Positions 36,148 to 48,924 of a stretch of DNA of 64,000 bases are shown piece after piece. Under the pieces are notes generated by a model. The model had not been told where the DNA came from, did no database searches, and saw only the letters and a list, made by a program, of their open reading frames with translations. The first letter of the stretch is position 1. Each line of letters starts with the position of its first letter. A program made the translations under genes and the position numbers. The stretch comes from Devosia sp. (GTDB lineage: Bacteria > Pseudomonadota > Alphaproteobacteria > Rhizobiales > Devosiaceae), in assembly GCA_016713105.1 (NCBI GenBank), contig JADJPS010000001.1, positions 434,001 through 498,000 of the forward strand, in the 5' to 3' direction.

Positions 36148-37159
36148 ATGAACCGGAATGCGGTACCGGGCGACGACCCAGCGGCTGTCTTTGTGTCGCT
36201 GAGCGGGGTGCCGATGCTGCTGCTCAACGATGATCTCACGGTGGGTGCGGCCAGCGACAGTTTCTGCACCGTTTTCGGCATCCGGCCTGAGTTGGTATCT
36301 GAGCGAGAGCTGTCGGAACTCGGCGGCGGCGAGTGGGACCTACCGTCGCTGATCTCGCTGTTGCGCGGTGTGATCGCCGGATACTCGCGGATCGACACCT
36401 ACGATACGGACCTGCATCCGCGCGGCAGTGAAGCGCGGCGGATTGCCGTCAAGGTCGTGCGCCTGCCCAAGGGCGGAGATGTCGGGTCGTGCCGGTTGCT
36501 GGTGACCATCGTCGATCGGACCGACCTTCAGGCCCTCAGCCGGGAGAACGAGCGCCTGTGCAGCGAGATCAGGCTGTTGCGCCATCAACTTGACTCGCGC
36601 GTCGCCAACAGCCTGCAGATTGTAGCCAGCATCCTCATGCTCGGAACGCAGCATGTCCGTGCTGGGCAGATTGATGGTCCAGACGACGAGCAGGACCGGC
36701 TGGCGACCGTTGAGGACCTGCGCATCCGGCTTTTTCTCGTCGGCCGATTCCGAGCAGATCGACATGCACTCCTACCTGCGCGAGCTGTGCGCCAGCCTCG
36801 CCGCCTGCATGCTGCCGGACCGCAGTCGGGTGGTTCTCGAGACACGGATCGGTGACCTCGTGCTCGCGGCATCCCAGGCAATCAGCGTCGGCCTGATGGT
36901 GACCGAGATGACCGCGAATGCCATCCGGCACGCCAGCTTCGCCCCGAACCACGGCCAGATCGTCGTCTCGATGTCCGGCACCTCCGAGCGCTGGTGCCTC
37001 AGCGTCAAGGACAACGGCTACGGTGCGCGCGCGTCGCATTTCCAGCCCGGGCTTGGCACCGGCATTGTCGACGCCCTCGCCCGGCATCTTGGCGCGGCCT
37101 ACGCGATCGCCAGCGACGGCACCGGTACGACCGCAACCGTCGAGCGGGCCGATACCTGA
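36148..37159 (+). CDS. HisKA_2-type sensor histidine kinase (frameshifted)
   Basis: A cytosolic kinase of about 337 residues. A PAS-like N-terminal domain (residues about 15-125: VPMLLLNDDLTVGAASDSF) is followed by the HisKA_2/HWE dimerisation helix with the phospho-acceptor at His146 in LRHQLDSRVANSLQIVASIL, then an HATPase domain (MVTEMTANAIRHA, VKDNGYGARA, GLGTGIVDALA). The frame breaks at the five-T run near 36733; removing one T gives IRLFSSADSEQ. Kinases of this class feed the general stress response or light-sensing in alphaproteobacteria. It converges with the c-di-GMP/phosphorelay operon. The start (ATG 36148 or TTG 36070) is not settled. Confidence 0.75.
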
Positions 37160-37170
37160 CGCCGCTCCCG

Positions 37171-38826
37171 TCAATGCGGCATGGCCGGGCCCGAGTAGAC
37201 CGGCGCGCCTTCCGGCGTAGCCGCCGCGTGCGCACACCTGAGGCTGTTCCTGCCGGCCTGCTTGGCATCGGCGAGCGCCGCTTCGGCGGCCCCGATCAGC
37301 CGCTCGATCTGCGGGAAGTCGCGACTGCCCGCGACGCCGATGCTGGCGGTGGCGGAAAAGGCAGTGTCCGCCATGCGGAAGGGCAGTGATGCAAAGCCCT
37401 CCCGGATCTGGTCCAGCACCTTGCCCACCAGTTCGGGTGCGGTGTCGAGCAGGATCACGGCGAGCTGGTCTCCATCATAGCGGCCGACGACGTCGATCCG
37501 CCGCAGCCGGGCCACCAGCACCTGCGCCAGCACCCGGATCACCGCGTCCCCGCCCATGTGACCGAACTGCTCGTTGATCCGTTGCAGATGATCGAGATCG
37601 ACCATCGCCACCGTCACCTCGGCCTTGGTGCGCCGGCAGCGCTCCAGTTCCTGGGCCAGCCGGTCCATGAAGCGGCCGTGGTTGGCAAGCCCGGTCAGCC
37701 CGTCGCGCTCCATCAGGGAACGCAGCTCGGCGCCACGATGGGCCCTGAGTCGGATCAGCGCGACCAGCCCCTCGCGGTCCACCGGCTTCTCGATGAAGTC
37801 GTCTCCGCCCAAGGTGCGCGCCTCGAGTTGCAGCAGCGGATCGCTCTCGGACGACAGGAACACGATCGGCAGCGCCAGATCCCGGCGCGACTGACGGATG
37901 ATGCGGGCCAGTTCGATCCCATTGATTCCGGGCAGCCGGGTCTCGAGCAGCACCAGGTCGGGGTTGGTCGCAGCGATCCGGTCCAGCGTCATGGCGCCGT
38001 CCGTCACCACCTCGCACCGCATGCCGGCGCTTTCGAGTTCGAGAGCATAGGTTTCGGCCAGCAGCCGGTCCCCCTCGACGATCAGGATGAAGTGTGGCCG
38101 ACCCGTTTCCCGTGGCGCCAGTTCTTCCAGCCAGTCTGCCAGTTCGCTGGCATCGACGGGGCGGGTCAGGACTCCCGTGGTCCCCATGCGGACGGCGGCG
38201 AGCCGACCGTGGAACGAGGCGTCGGAGCCGACCAGCAGCACCGGAACCTGCGGCGAGTAGCGCCGGCAGATCTGCAGCGCTTCGGGCACAGTGTCGCTGA
38301 CCAGGGCGGCCGCGATGGACGCTGGCCCCTCGAGCTTGGACGTAAGCACATCGATCGGCGTGTAGCCGAGACCGGCAACGATCGAGGACAGCCGATCGAG
38401 CTCAGGCGAACGCGCGACGATCAGCACGCCGTTCGGCACCACCTCCGGCAGGGCGCGGGAGTCGGCCGTCGCGATCGGACGCTTCTGGAGATCGCCTTGC
38501 CGCCGAAGCGGTGCGGCCGGCATGCTGGAGGTGACCTGCTTGAGCTGCGTAATGAGCGCGCGGCAGCTCTGGCCGATATCGTGTCGCCCCGGCGACAGCA
38601 GCCGGTCCTCGAGATCGGCAGCGGTGGCGCTGACCACGGGAAAGCCGAACGTGCCGGCAGCGCCGGCCAGGTTGTGCGCGATGTAGCGCAACTGCTCGCG
38701 TGCTCCCGGTCCAAGGGCGTTATGGTCGAAGCGCAGCGTGAGTTCCGACAACGTCTGGACGTTCATGGCCGTGCGCTCGACGAAACGGCGATGCAGTTCA
38801 AGGCGCTGCAGGTCGAAACGGTCCAT
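37171..38826 (-). CDS. HPt-REC-REC-GGDEF protein with degenerate receiver and GGDEF motifs
   Basis: A 551-residue protein. Domains: HPt (His51 in IAHNLAGAAGTFGF), a weak receiver (about 132-235), a second receiver (about 246-360) and a GGDEF fold (about 370-535). In the second receiver the phospho-acceptor Asp is Glu295 (LVLLETRLPG), while the acid pocket EGD and the Lys347 remain. The GGDEF motif reads YDGDQ at 450-454, so diguanylate cyclase activity is unlikely. It may be a constitutive or ligand-sensing scaffold. ATG 38826 overlaps the upstream stop by one base (TGATG). Last gene of a four-gene operon. Confidence 0.8.
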   Translation of the reverse strand: MDRFDLQRLELHRRFVERTAMNVQTLSELTLRFDHNALGPGAREQLRYIAHNLAGAAGTFGFPVVSATAADLEDRLLSPGRHDIGQSCRALITQLKQVTSSMPAAPLRRQGDLQKRPIATADSRALPEVVPNGVLIVARSPELDRLSSIVAGLGYTPIDVLTSKLEGPASIAAALVSDTVPEALQICRRYSPQVPVLLVGSDASFHGRLAAVRMGTTGVLTRPVDASELADWLEELAPRETGRPHFILIVEGDRLLAETYALELESAGMRCEVVTDGAMTLDRIAATNPDLVLLETRLPGINGIELARIIRQSRRDLALPIVFLSSESDPLLQLEARTLGGDDFIEKPVDREGLVALIRLRAHRGAELRSLMERDGLTGLANHGRFMDRLAQELERCRRTKAEVTVAMVDLDHLQRINEQFGHMGGDAVIRVLAQVLVARLRRIDVVGRYDGDQLAVILLDTAPELVGKVLDQIREGFASLPFRMADTAFSATASIGVAGSRDFPQIERLIGAAEAALADAKQAGRNSLRCAHAAATPEGAPVYSGPAMPH

Positions 38827-40916
38827 CACGATGCCACCAGTCCCTGGGCGACCCGCACCAGTTCGGAGAACTGATGCGGAGGAACCGGGTGGCCGAAATA
38901 GTATCCCTGGGCGTCGTCGCACTGGTGCCCGAGCAGGAAGTCCCGCTCTGCCAGAGTCTCGACGCCTTCGGCAACCACCCGGATGTTGAGGGTGCGGGCC
39001 ATGGCGATGAGCGCGCCGATGAGCCGCAGGTCGCTGTCCGCGCCGCCGATCAGGTGGATCAGCGAACCGTCGATCTTCAACGTGTCGACGGGAAACCGCC
39101 TGAGGTTGCTGACGCTGGCAAAGCCGGTGCCGAAATCGTCGAGTGCGATGCGCACACCGCGGGCCCGCAGCGCCCTGAGGCTTGCCGCCGTGCTGGTGCC
39201 GTGCTTGATCAACGCCGACTCCGGCAGCTCGAGCTCGAGCAGGTTCGGATCGAGTGCGGCAGCGCGCAGCATCCCGAACACATCATCGAGGAAGTCCCTG
39301 GCGCGAAACTGCATGGCGGTGACGTTGACCGACACCACGATCGGTGGCAGGCCGGCATCGAGCCAGGCCCGGGCCTGCTCGCAGGCCGTTTGCAGCACCC
39401 ATTTGCCGATCGGCAGCATCAACCCGCAATCCTCCGCGGCCGGGATGAAGGCGGCCGGAGAGACCCGGCCCAAAGTCGGATGGGTCCAGCGCAGCAGCGC
39501 CTCGGCGCCCACGATGGCGCCGGTCCTGAGGTTCACCTTGGGCTGGTAGTGCACCGCGAACTCGCGACGGGCCAGGGCGTGCCGGAGGTTCTCCTCGATC
39601 GACTGCCGCTCCTTGGCGCGATGGTTCATCGAGGGGCGGAAGAACTGGTAGCCCTGCCGTCCGCTCTCCTTGGCCAGGTACATGGCGGTATCGGCGTTCT
39701 GCAGCAGCGCCTTGGCGTCCCGGCCATCATCGGGGAAGACACTGATGCCGATGCTGGCCGAAATCCTGAGGTCGTGCTGGTCGATGACGTGCGGCTTCGA
39801 GATCGCCGACAGAATGCGCCGGGCGGTGATCGCCGCGTCCTCGCTGAGTTCGACTTCCGACAGGAGCACGGCGAACTCGTCGCCCCCCATCCGGCTCACC
39901 GTGTCGGAGGTGCGCACGCACTCCACCAGCCGTCGTCCGACCGACTGCAGGAGCTTGTCGCCCATGGCATGGCCGAGCGAGTCGTTCACATGCTTGAACC
40001 CGTCGAGATCCAGAAACAGCACTGCGACGCCCTTGGCGTGGCGCGGTGCAATGGAGATCGCCGAGGCCAGCCGATCGTCGAACAGCATCCGGTTGGGCAG
40101 GCCCGTGAGGAAGTCGTGCTGTGCCGAATGGGCGATCCGCCGCGTCATCGCCCGCATCTCGCTGACGTCACGGAACACCATGACCTCACCCATCGGGTCG
40201 CCGTTGCGGTCATGCATCGCCGCGATCGAGCCTTCGATCGACACTTCGGTGTCGTTGCGGCGGATCAGCGTGCTGTTTGGGCTGAGCCGCGCCGCCGCGG
40301 TGCTCCGGGGGGCGGCGGCTCCGGCCTCCGGGGCCTCCTCTGCGCGCAGCCGCAGCACCTCGACCCACTGGCGCCCGATCGCATCGACCACCATCCAGCC
40401 GGTCAGACCGGCGGCAACCGAGTTGATGAAGGTGATGTTGCCCGACAGGTCCGTGCTGATCACCGCGTCGGCAATGCTGTTGAGCGTCACCTGGGCCCGC
40501 TCGCGCTCGCCGAACAGGGTTTCGTCCATCGCCTGCCGTTCAATGGCGTAGCGGACTGCCCGCATCAGGCTGCGCGACTCGATCTCGCCCTTGATGAGGT
40601 AGTCTTGCGCACCCTGCTTGAGCGCCTGCGCCGCGATCGTCTCGTCGTCGAGGCCGGTCAGCACCACCAGCGGCACCCGCGGCGCGGCCGCCTGGGCCCG
40701 GCGAACTGCCTCCAGGCCGCCGGCATCGGGCAGGCCCAGGTCGAGCAGGATCACGTCCACGGTCACCGTGCCGAGCTAGCTTTCGGCGTCCTGCATGGTC
40801 TGGCAGCAGGTCACCTGCGGCGCCTGCCGGGCCGGACGCCTCAGCATCTCCTGCAACAGCCGCGCGTCCGCCGCATTGTCCTCGATCAGCAGCACCCTCA
40901 GAGCTGTTCCGCTCAT
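38826..40916 (-). CDS. REC-PAS-GGDEF-EAL c-di-GMP protein, interrupted by in-frame TAG
   Basis: About 695 codons. A receiver domain (ALRVLLIEDNAADARLL, VILLDLGLPDAGG), a PAS domain (VTLNSIADAVISTDL), an intact GGDEF (SRMGGDEFAVLL) and an EAL domain (GAEALLRW, LDDFGTGFASV, KIDGSLI, VVAEGVE). It can make or degrade c-di-GMP. TAG at 40776-40778 interrupts the receiver after MQDAES; the same frame goes on with LGTVTVDVILLDL without base loss. ATG 40916 overlaps the preceding regulator stop. If the stop is real, a new start at a GTG or ATG after it would lose half the receiver. Confidence 0.8.
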
Positions 40917-41361
40917 CCGGTCCTCGGCAGTTTGACGACGGCCAGCCAGAAATTGTCGATGGTCTTGACCACCCTGAGAAACTGGTCGAGGTCCACCGGC
41001 TTGGTGATGTAGCAGTTCGCGTGGAGCCGGTAGCTGCGGTCGATATCCTCTTCGGCCGCCGAGGTGGTCAGGATCACCACTGGGATGGTTCGCCATTGTT
41101 CACTCCGCTTGACTTGTTCCAGCACTTCTCTCCCGCTCATTCTGGGCAGGTTGAGGTCGAGGAGGATAAGGTCCGGCCGCGGCGCAGTGCTGAACGCCCC
41201 GATCCGACCCAGAAAGTCCATCGCCTCGTGACCGTCCGAGGCGACGTGCAGGTTGTTGCGTACCCGTGCATCGCTGAGCGCCTCGCGGGTCAGGCGGACA
41301 TCGCCGGCGCTGTCCTCGACGAGGAGGATCTCGATCGGCGCGAGTTCCTGGCTCATGAACA

Positions 41362-41362
<1 letters not shown>
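40913..41362 (-). CDS. Single-domain response regulator (Rcp1/CheY-like)
   Basis: A 149-residue receiver protein with the acid pocket VEDS, phospho-acceptor Asp in LILLDLNLPRMSG, Thr in ILTTSAAEED and Lys in YITKPVDLDQF. The long beta4-alpha4 insertion (EEDIDRSYRLHANCY) matches the Rcp1 family, partners of phytochrome-like kinases. ATG 41362 overlaps the kinase stop by one base (TGATG); ATG 41356 is two codons later. It likely relays phosphate from the kinase encoded just upstream. Confidence 0.88.
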
Positions 41363-42873
<1,511 letters not shown>

Positions 42874-43434
42874 TGTCCGGTCTCCCGGCGGTGGGGGAGG
42901 CGTGCGGCAGGTCGACGGTACAGTGAACCGCCCAGTACTGGGCGCCCTGGATACGGGTGCCATGGTTCCGGATGTGTCAATACGATCCCCTCCTCTGAAG
43001 AGAGCGTCGCATCGTCACGGAAATACGGGCGAGAAGAATCTCCCGTGCCCTTAACAGCGTGTTAGGAAATGCACTGTCGACGCCAATATGCTAGAAAATA
43101 CAAAAGACTATGGAGATAGGCCCGATCCGTGATGTCCGGTCGCTGCTGGCGACACGGTTAAGTATTGCTTTCGTTTCGACTTGGTCACGATTGTCATTGG
43201 CCGGGGAGCGTCGCCGCTTGAACGAACAGCGGATCACGACTGCGTGATCGCCGAGTCCGTTGGTGCGGGTCGGCTGGACTGAACCTGCGCCGATATACGG
43301 CCGCTGCGATGTTCCTGAACGTGAACTGAATGAAACGCCAGGCCGGGGTTGCGGCGCTGCGATTGCAGCGCTTTACCGTCTCCGGCGGCAACTATAGGAT
43401 CGCCCGCGACCAAGTATTGGCAAGGGTGGAAAAG
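42874..43434. other. Divergent intergenic region, kinase / alpha-2-macroglobulin
   Basis: A 561-base region between divergent genes. Bases 43058-43165 are AT-rich (for example ATGCTAGAAAATACAAAAG) and are the likely promoter area. The remaining parts show no gene-like frame with a ribosome site. The 105 bases before ATG 43435 form an open leader in frame with the A2M gene from ATG 43330, but a signal peptide begins only at 43435, so this leader is not counted as coding. Confidence 0.4.
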
Positions 43435-46400
43435 ATGCAGCGACTCGTTCGCACTGCCGTGTGGCTTTGTGCTGCGCTGATGATGGCGCTCGGTTCGAAC
43501 CCGGCATCTGCCGCCGACCGGACGGCCACCCGCCTCACCGATACCGATTTGCCGGGCTTCGACTACTCGGTCGAAAAAGGCGTCAGCCTCGATCAGTGCG
43601 AAGCGGCCTGCCTCGACGATCGTATCTGCCGCGCCTTCACCTACAACGCCAAGGCCAGGTGGTGCTTCCTCAAGGGCGGCAGCGCCGAGCAGGCCGCCTT
43701 CAAGGGCGCAACTTCGGGCACCATTGCGATCTCGCCCTCCGACGAAGAGCTCGCCAAGGCGCGGGCCGGCGAACTGCCGTTCCCGGCCGACGACCTGATC
43801 GGCTCTGCCCGCTACTTTGCCCTGGGCCTGCCGCAATCCGACCCGCCGCCGCCGGAAGTGGCCTATGCCGATCTCGTTGCCTCCGGTGACACTGCGATGA
43901 CGCAGTCCAATCCGGCCGCCGCCTGGGTCTCCTACCGCCAGGCGCTCGCCGTCAACCGCAATGACCCTGCGCTGTGGCTCAGGCTCGCCGAGGTTGCCCG
44001 CACCCGCGCCATCGCCGAGCGCGCAGCCGGGAATTCGAGCTATGAGTTCGCCTCGACCGCGACCTATGCCTCCATTTCGGCGTTTCTCATCTCGGAAGCC
44101 ACGGCCGATCGCGCCGCAGCGCTTGCAGCGCTCGCCCGCGGCCTTGCCTTGCGCGAGATGTGGCGCGAGTCGATTGCCACCTATCGGGCCAGCGTCGGCC
44201 TCGTCGACGACCCGACGCTGCAGGCCGAACTCGACCGGGCGGTCGCCGAGCACGGCTTCCGCATCGCCTCCAACCAGGTCGATTCGGAGCTTGCGACCCC
44301 CCGCATCTGCGTCGTGTTCTCCGAGCCGCTGCCGGCCGGAAGCACCGACCTCGCCAGCTACGTTGCCGTCGAGGGGGCCCCGCAGGTGGCGGTCGAGACC
44401 GAGCAGAGCCAGATCTGCGTCACCGGGGTCGAGCATGGCCGCCGCTATCACCTGAAGTTCCGCGCCGGGCTGCCCTCGGCCTATGGCGAACAGTTGCGCT
44501 CCGATGTGGCGCTCGACGTCTACGTGCCCGACCGCACCCCGTTCGTCGGCTTTGCCAACAATGCCTACGTCCTGCCCGCCGGTCTCGGCGGGGGGCTGCC
44601 GATCACTTCGGTCAACACCGAAAAGGCCGACGTGGTGATCTACCGCATTGGCGACCGTTCGATCGCCGCCGCTGTCCGCAATGGCGTGTTCCAGCGCACC
44701 CTCGACGGCTATTCGGCCGAGGAGGTCGCCAACAGCTATGGCGAGAAGGCCTGGGAAGGCCAGCTGGACCTGTCCCAGACCAGGCGCAACGACATGGCGG
44801 TAACGGCAGTGCCGGTTGCGGACGTGCTCGGCGACATCCCCCCGGGTGCCTACGTGATCACTGCAAGGCCGGTCGGCGACAAGTCCGAATACTGGCAGGA
44901 GATGGCGACGCAGTGGTTCATCGTCACCGATCTCGGCCTCACCACGCTCGAAGGTGACGACGGCGTTCACGCCTTCGTGCGTTCGCTCGGTTCGGCGCAA
45001 GCGGTGGCCGGTGCCAAGGTCCGTCTGATCGCCGTCAACAATGAAGTCCTCGGCGAGGCGACGACGGACGCCGAGGGCCGTGCCAGCTTCGCTCCCGGGC
45101 TGGCCCGCGGCGAGGGCGGCCGTGCCCCGCAACTGCTGGTTGCCGAGACGGCGGAGGGCGACTACGCCTTCCTCGACGTTACCAGGCCGGCATTCGACCT
45201 GACCGATCGCGGTGTCGAGGGCCGCCCGACGCCGGGCCCGCTGGATCTGTTCCTCACCACCGAGCGCGGGGTCTACCGCCCGGGCGAGACGGTGTTCCTC
45301 ACCGGCCTGCTGCGCGACAATCACGTTAGGGCCGTCGAGGGGCTGCCGCTCACCGTGCAGTTCGAGCGTCCCGACGGGGTGGTGGCGAGCCGCGAAGTCT
45401 TGAGCGACGGCGGTGCCGGAGGCTACTTCGCCGCGGTGCCGCTGGTCGAAGATGCCATGCGCGGCTCCTGGCAGGTGCGTGCCTTCGCGGACCCCAGCGG
45501 CGATGCACTGGCCAGCGCCAGGTTCCTCGTCGAGGATTTCGAGCCGGAGCGCCTTGCCTTCGAGGTGAGCGCATCCGACGCACCGGTCGCGCTCGACAGC
45601 GTGACCCCGGTGAGCGTCGCCCGCGAAATACCTTTACGGCGCCATCGCTCCGAACCTCTCCATCGAGGCCGACGCCATCATCCGTCCGGTGGATGGCCTC
45701 GCCGGCTATGCCGGCTACAGCTTCGGCCGCTGGGACGACAGTTTCGAGACCACCCGTGAGCCGCTCGGCGAGGTCGGTGTCACCGGCGAGGACGGCACGG
45801 CCGTCGCCGAAGTGATGCTGCCGGCGACCGAGTCGACCACCCGCCCGCTCGAGGCGCAGATCCTCATGCGCCTCGTCGACAGCAACGGTCGCACCGTCGA
45901 GCGGAGCCTCCGCCGCGCCGTGCTTGCCGACACCGATCGGATCGGCATCCGCCCGCAGTTCGCCAATGCGAGCGGTCTCGCCGAGGCACATCCGCCGGCT
46001 TCGACATCATCTCCGTCGCGCCCGAGGGGGATCTGGTCGCGAGGTCCGGCCTGACCTGGACCCTGTCCCGCATCGAAACCAACTACCAGTGGTACCGGCA
46101 GAACAATACCTGGAAGTGGGAGGCGATCACCACCACCCGACAGGTTGCGGACGGGTCCATCGACACGCTCGCGTCCGGCCCCGTGACCATCGCCGCCCCG
46201 GTGACCTGGGGCAGCTACCGGCTCGAGGTCAACGGCAGCAGCGACGTCCCCACCTCCTCGACCTATCAGTTCTATGCCGGCTACTACTATGCGGAGGCGG
46301 GTTCGGATACGCCCGACACGCTCTCGGTGGCGCTCGACAAGGCCGCCTACCGGCCCGGCGAAACCGCCAGCCTCCGGCTCGATCCGCAGTTCGCCGGCAC

Positions 46401-48924
46401 CGCGCTGGTGCTGGTGATCGACGACCGCATCATCGACATGAAGGCAGTGGACGTGCCGGCCGGGGGGACCACGGTCGCGTTGCCGGTCACCGAGGACTGG
46501 GGCCCCGGCGCCTATGTGACCGCCGTGCTCTACCGGCCCTCCAGCGACGCCGAGAAGCGCATGCCCGCCCGGGCTCTGGGGCTGGCCTTCGCCGACGTCG
46601 AACCGGGCGACCTGCAGCTCGATGTCGCCATCGACGCGGAGGAGGTCTCTCTGCCGCGCCGCGCCTTCACCGCCAGGGTGACTCTGGGCAATGTTGCGGC
46701 CGGCGAGACCGCCTATGTCGCGGTCGCTGCCGTCGACCTCGGCATCCTCAATCTCACCAGCTTCCCCGTGCCGGATCCGGACGGCTGGTATTTCGGCCAG
46801 CGCCAGCTCGGCATGGCGATCCGCGATCTCTACGGCCAGCTGATCGATCCTACCCAGGGCGATCCCGGTGCTCTCCATTCGGGCGGCGACGGCGGCGGTT
46901 CACGGCTCGGCACGCCGCCCTCGATCTCGGTGCTGCTCGCCATGCACTCGGGGATCGTCGAGGTCGGTGCCGACGGCACCGCCACGGTGAGCTTCGACAT
47001 GCCCGACTTCAACGGCACGGTGCGGCTGATGGCCATGGCCTGGACCGGCAAGGCCGTCGGGCACGCCAGCAAGGACGTCATCGTCCGCGATCCCGTGGTG
47101 GTCAACCTGAGCCCGCCGCGCTTCCTGCGGCTCGACGACAGCTCGCGCCTTCTGGTCGAGATCGACAATGTCGGCGGTCCGGCCGGGGCCTACAAGGTGG
47201 AACTGCTGCCCGGTACGGGTCTTGAGACCAACGCCTCCGAGACCATTGTCGAACTCGCTGCGGGCGACCGCACTGCGCTCGAACTTGGCCTCCGCGGCAC
47301 CGCGCTTGGGGATCAGCCGCTCAAGCTGATCGTCACCGATCCCGCCGGCAACGCCCTGGTCAAGGACCTGACCCTCGGCGTGCGCGCCAGCGCGGCGCCG
47401 GAAACGGCGAGCCGGCTGCTCCCGCTCGCACCGGGTGCGTCAGTGACGATAGGCGCCGCCGAGTTCGGAGGCATGCTCCCCCATACCGGTACGCTGACCT
47501 TTGCGGTGGGGCCGGTCGCCCGGCTCGACGTCCCCGGCCTGCTGCTGGCGCTCGACCGCTACCCCTATGGCTGTGTCGAGCAGGTCTCGAGCCGCGCCTT
47601 CCCGTTGCTCTATCTCAACGAGGTCGCGCAACTGCTCGGGCTCGGCACCGACGAGGCGCTGGACCAGCGCATCCGGGATGCCATCGCCAACGTGCTCGCC
47701 AAGCAGACCTCCGCTGGCAGTTTCGGGCTCTGGGGACCGCTCTCGAGCACCGATCTCTGGCTCGATGCCTATGTGACCGAGTTCCTGCTCCGGGCGAAGG
47801 CCGGGGGCTACGAGGTCCCTGAGACCGCCATGACCATGGCGCTCGACAATCTCTCCAACCAGCTGGCCTACGCGTCCGACTTCTCGAGCGGCGGTGAAGC
47901 CATTGCCTATGCGCTCTATGACCTCGCCCGGGCCGGGCGGGCCGCCATCGGCGATCTGCGCTACTACCTCGAGGCGCGCCTCGATGCCTTCAGCACCCCG
48001 CTCGGCAAGGCCCAGCTCGGCGCCGCGCTCGCTCTCTACGGCGATCGCACCCGTGCCGCGACGGCCTTCAAGGCAGCGCTCGAGGCGCTCGACCTCAGGG
48101 AGGCGCGCAACAGCTATCGTGTCGACTATGGCAGCCGGCTGCGCGATACCGCCGCCGTGCTGGCTCTCGCTGCCGAGTTCAAGCCCTCGGGCGTGGATCT
48201 GGCGGCCCTGACCGAGCGGCTTGCCGACCTGCGCGAGCTGGCCCGCTACACCTCGACCCAGGAAGACGCCTGGACGCTGGTGGCTGCGGCGGCCCTCACC
48301 CGCGAGGCGGGCAGCGGTGCCGTGACCGTCGATGGCGAGGCCCTGGGCGGCATCGTCTATCGGCGCTATTATCAGGAGCACTTCGACGGCGCCGACGTCA
48401 CCATTCTGAACACCGGCAACCAGCCGACCGAAGTGAAGCTTTCGGTGACCGGCATTCCGGCGACTCCCCCGCCGGCACGCAGTGAGGGCTTCACCATCGA
48501 GCGCAGCTACTACCTGCTCGACGGCACGCCCGCCGACCTCACGCTGGTCAACCAGAACGATCGTTTCGTGGTCGTGCTTACCATGGCGTCCACTGTGCTC
48601 GGCTCGGGCCAGTATGTGGTGGCCGATCCCTTGCCGGCCGGCTTCGAGATCGAGAATCCCGATCTCTCGGCCGCCGGCGGCGTCGGCGAACTGAGCTGGC
48701 TCGGCGTCAACGTACCTGACCACGTGGAGTCGCGGACCGACCAGTATGTCGCCGCCTTCCGCTACTTCTCCGAGACCAGGTCGTTCTCGACCGCCTACAT
48801 GGTCCGCGCCACCACGCCCGGCACTTTCGTGATGCCCGGCGCGACGATCGAGGACATGTATCGGCCCGAGCTGCGCGCCAACACGGCGGCCGGCGCCATC
48901 GAGGTCGGTGTCACCGGGCCGTGA
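43435..48924 (+). CDS. PAN-domain alpha-2-macroglobulin (two frameshifts)
   Basis: A periplasmic bacterial A2M of about 1830 residues. A signal peptide (residues 1-27, cut after ASA) precedes a PAN/Apple-like domain (SLDQCEAACLDDRICRAFTY, then WCFLKG), MG domains, a bait region and the thioester domain, whose CVEQ motif is at 47572-47583 (YPYGCVEQV). The protein traps foreign proteases after bait cleavage and is usually encoded with PBP1C. Frames break near 45622 (CCC; removing one C gives AAKYLYGA) and near 45983 (adding one G gives AEGTSAGFD). The 3' end overlaps pbpC as GTGA. Type is the YfhM-like group; the PAN domain is an addition often seen in alphaproteobacteria. Confidence 0.9.

Noticed and set aside
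24634..40778. Amber recoding (pyrrolysine or suppressor tRNA) as the explanation of the two in-frame TAG codons
   Set aside because: TAG terminates several other genes in the window at positions conserved for their families, and no suppressor tRNA was seen. Substitution or error is simpler.
43234..45324. A 696-codon minus-strand frame opposite the A2M gene
   Set aside because: Repetitive acidic/glycine shadow composition and no ribosome site; the plus strand encodes clear A2M domains.
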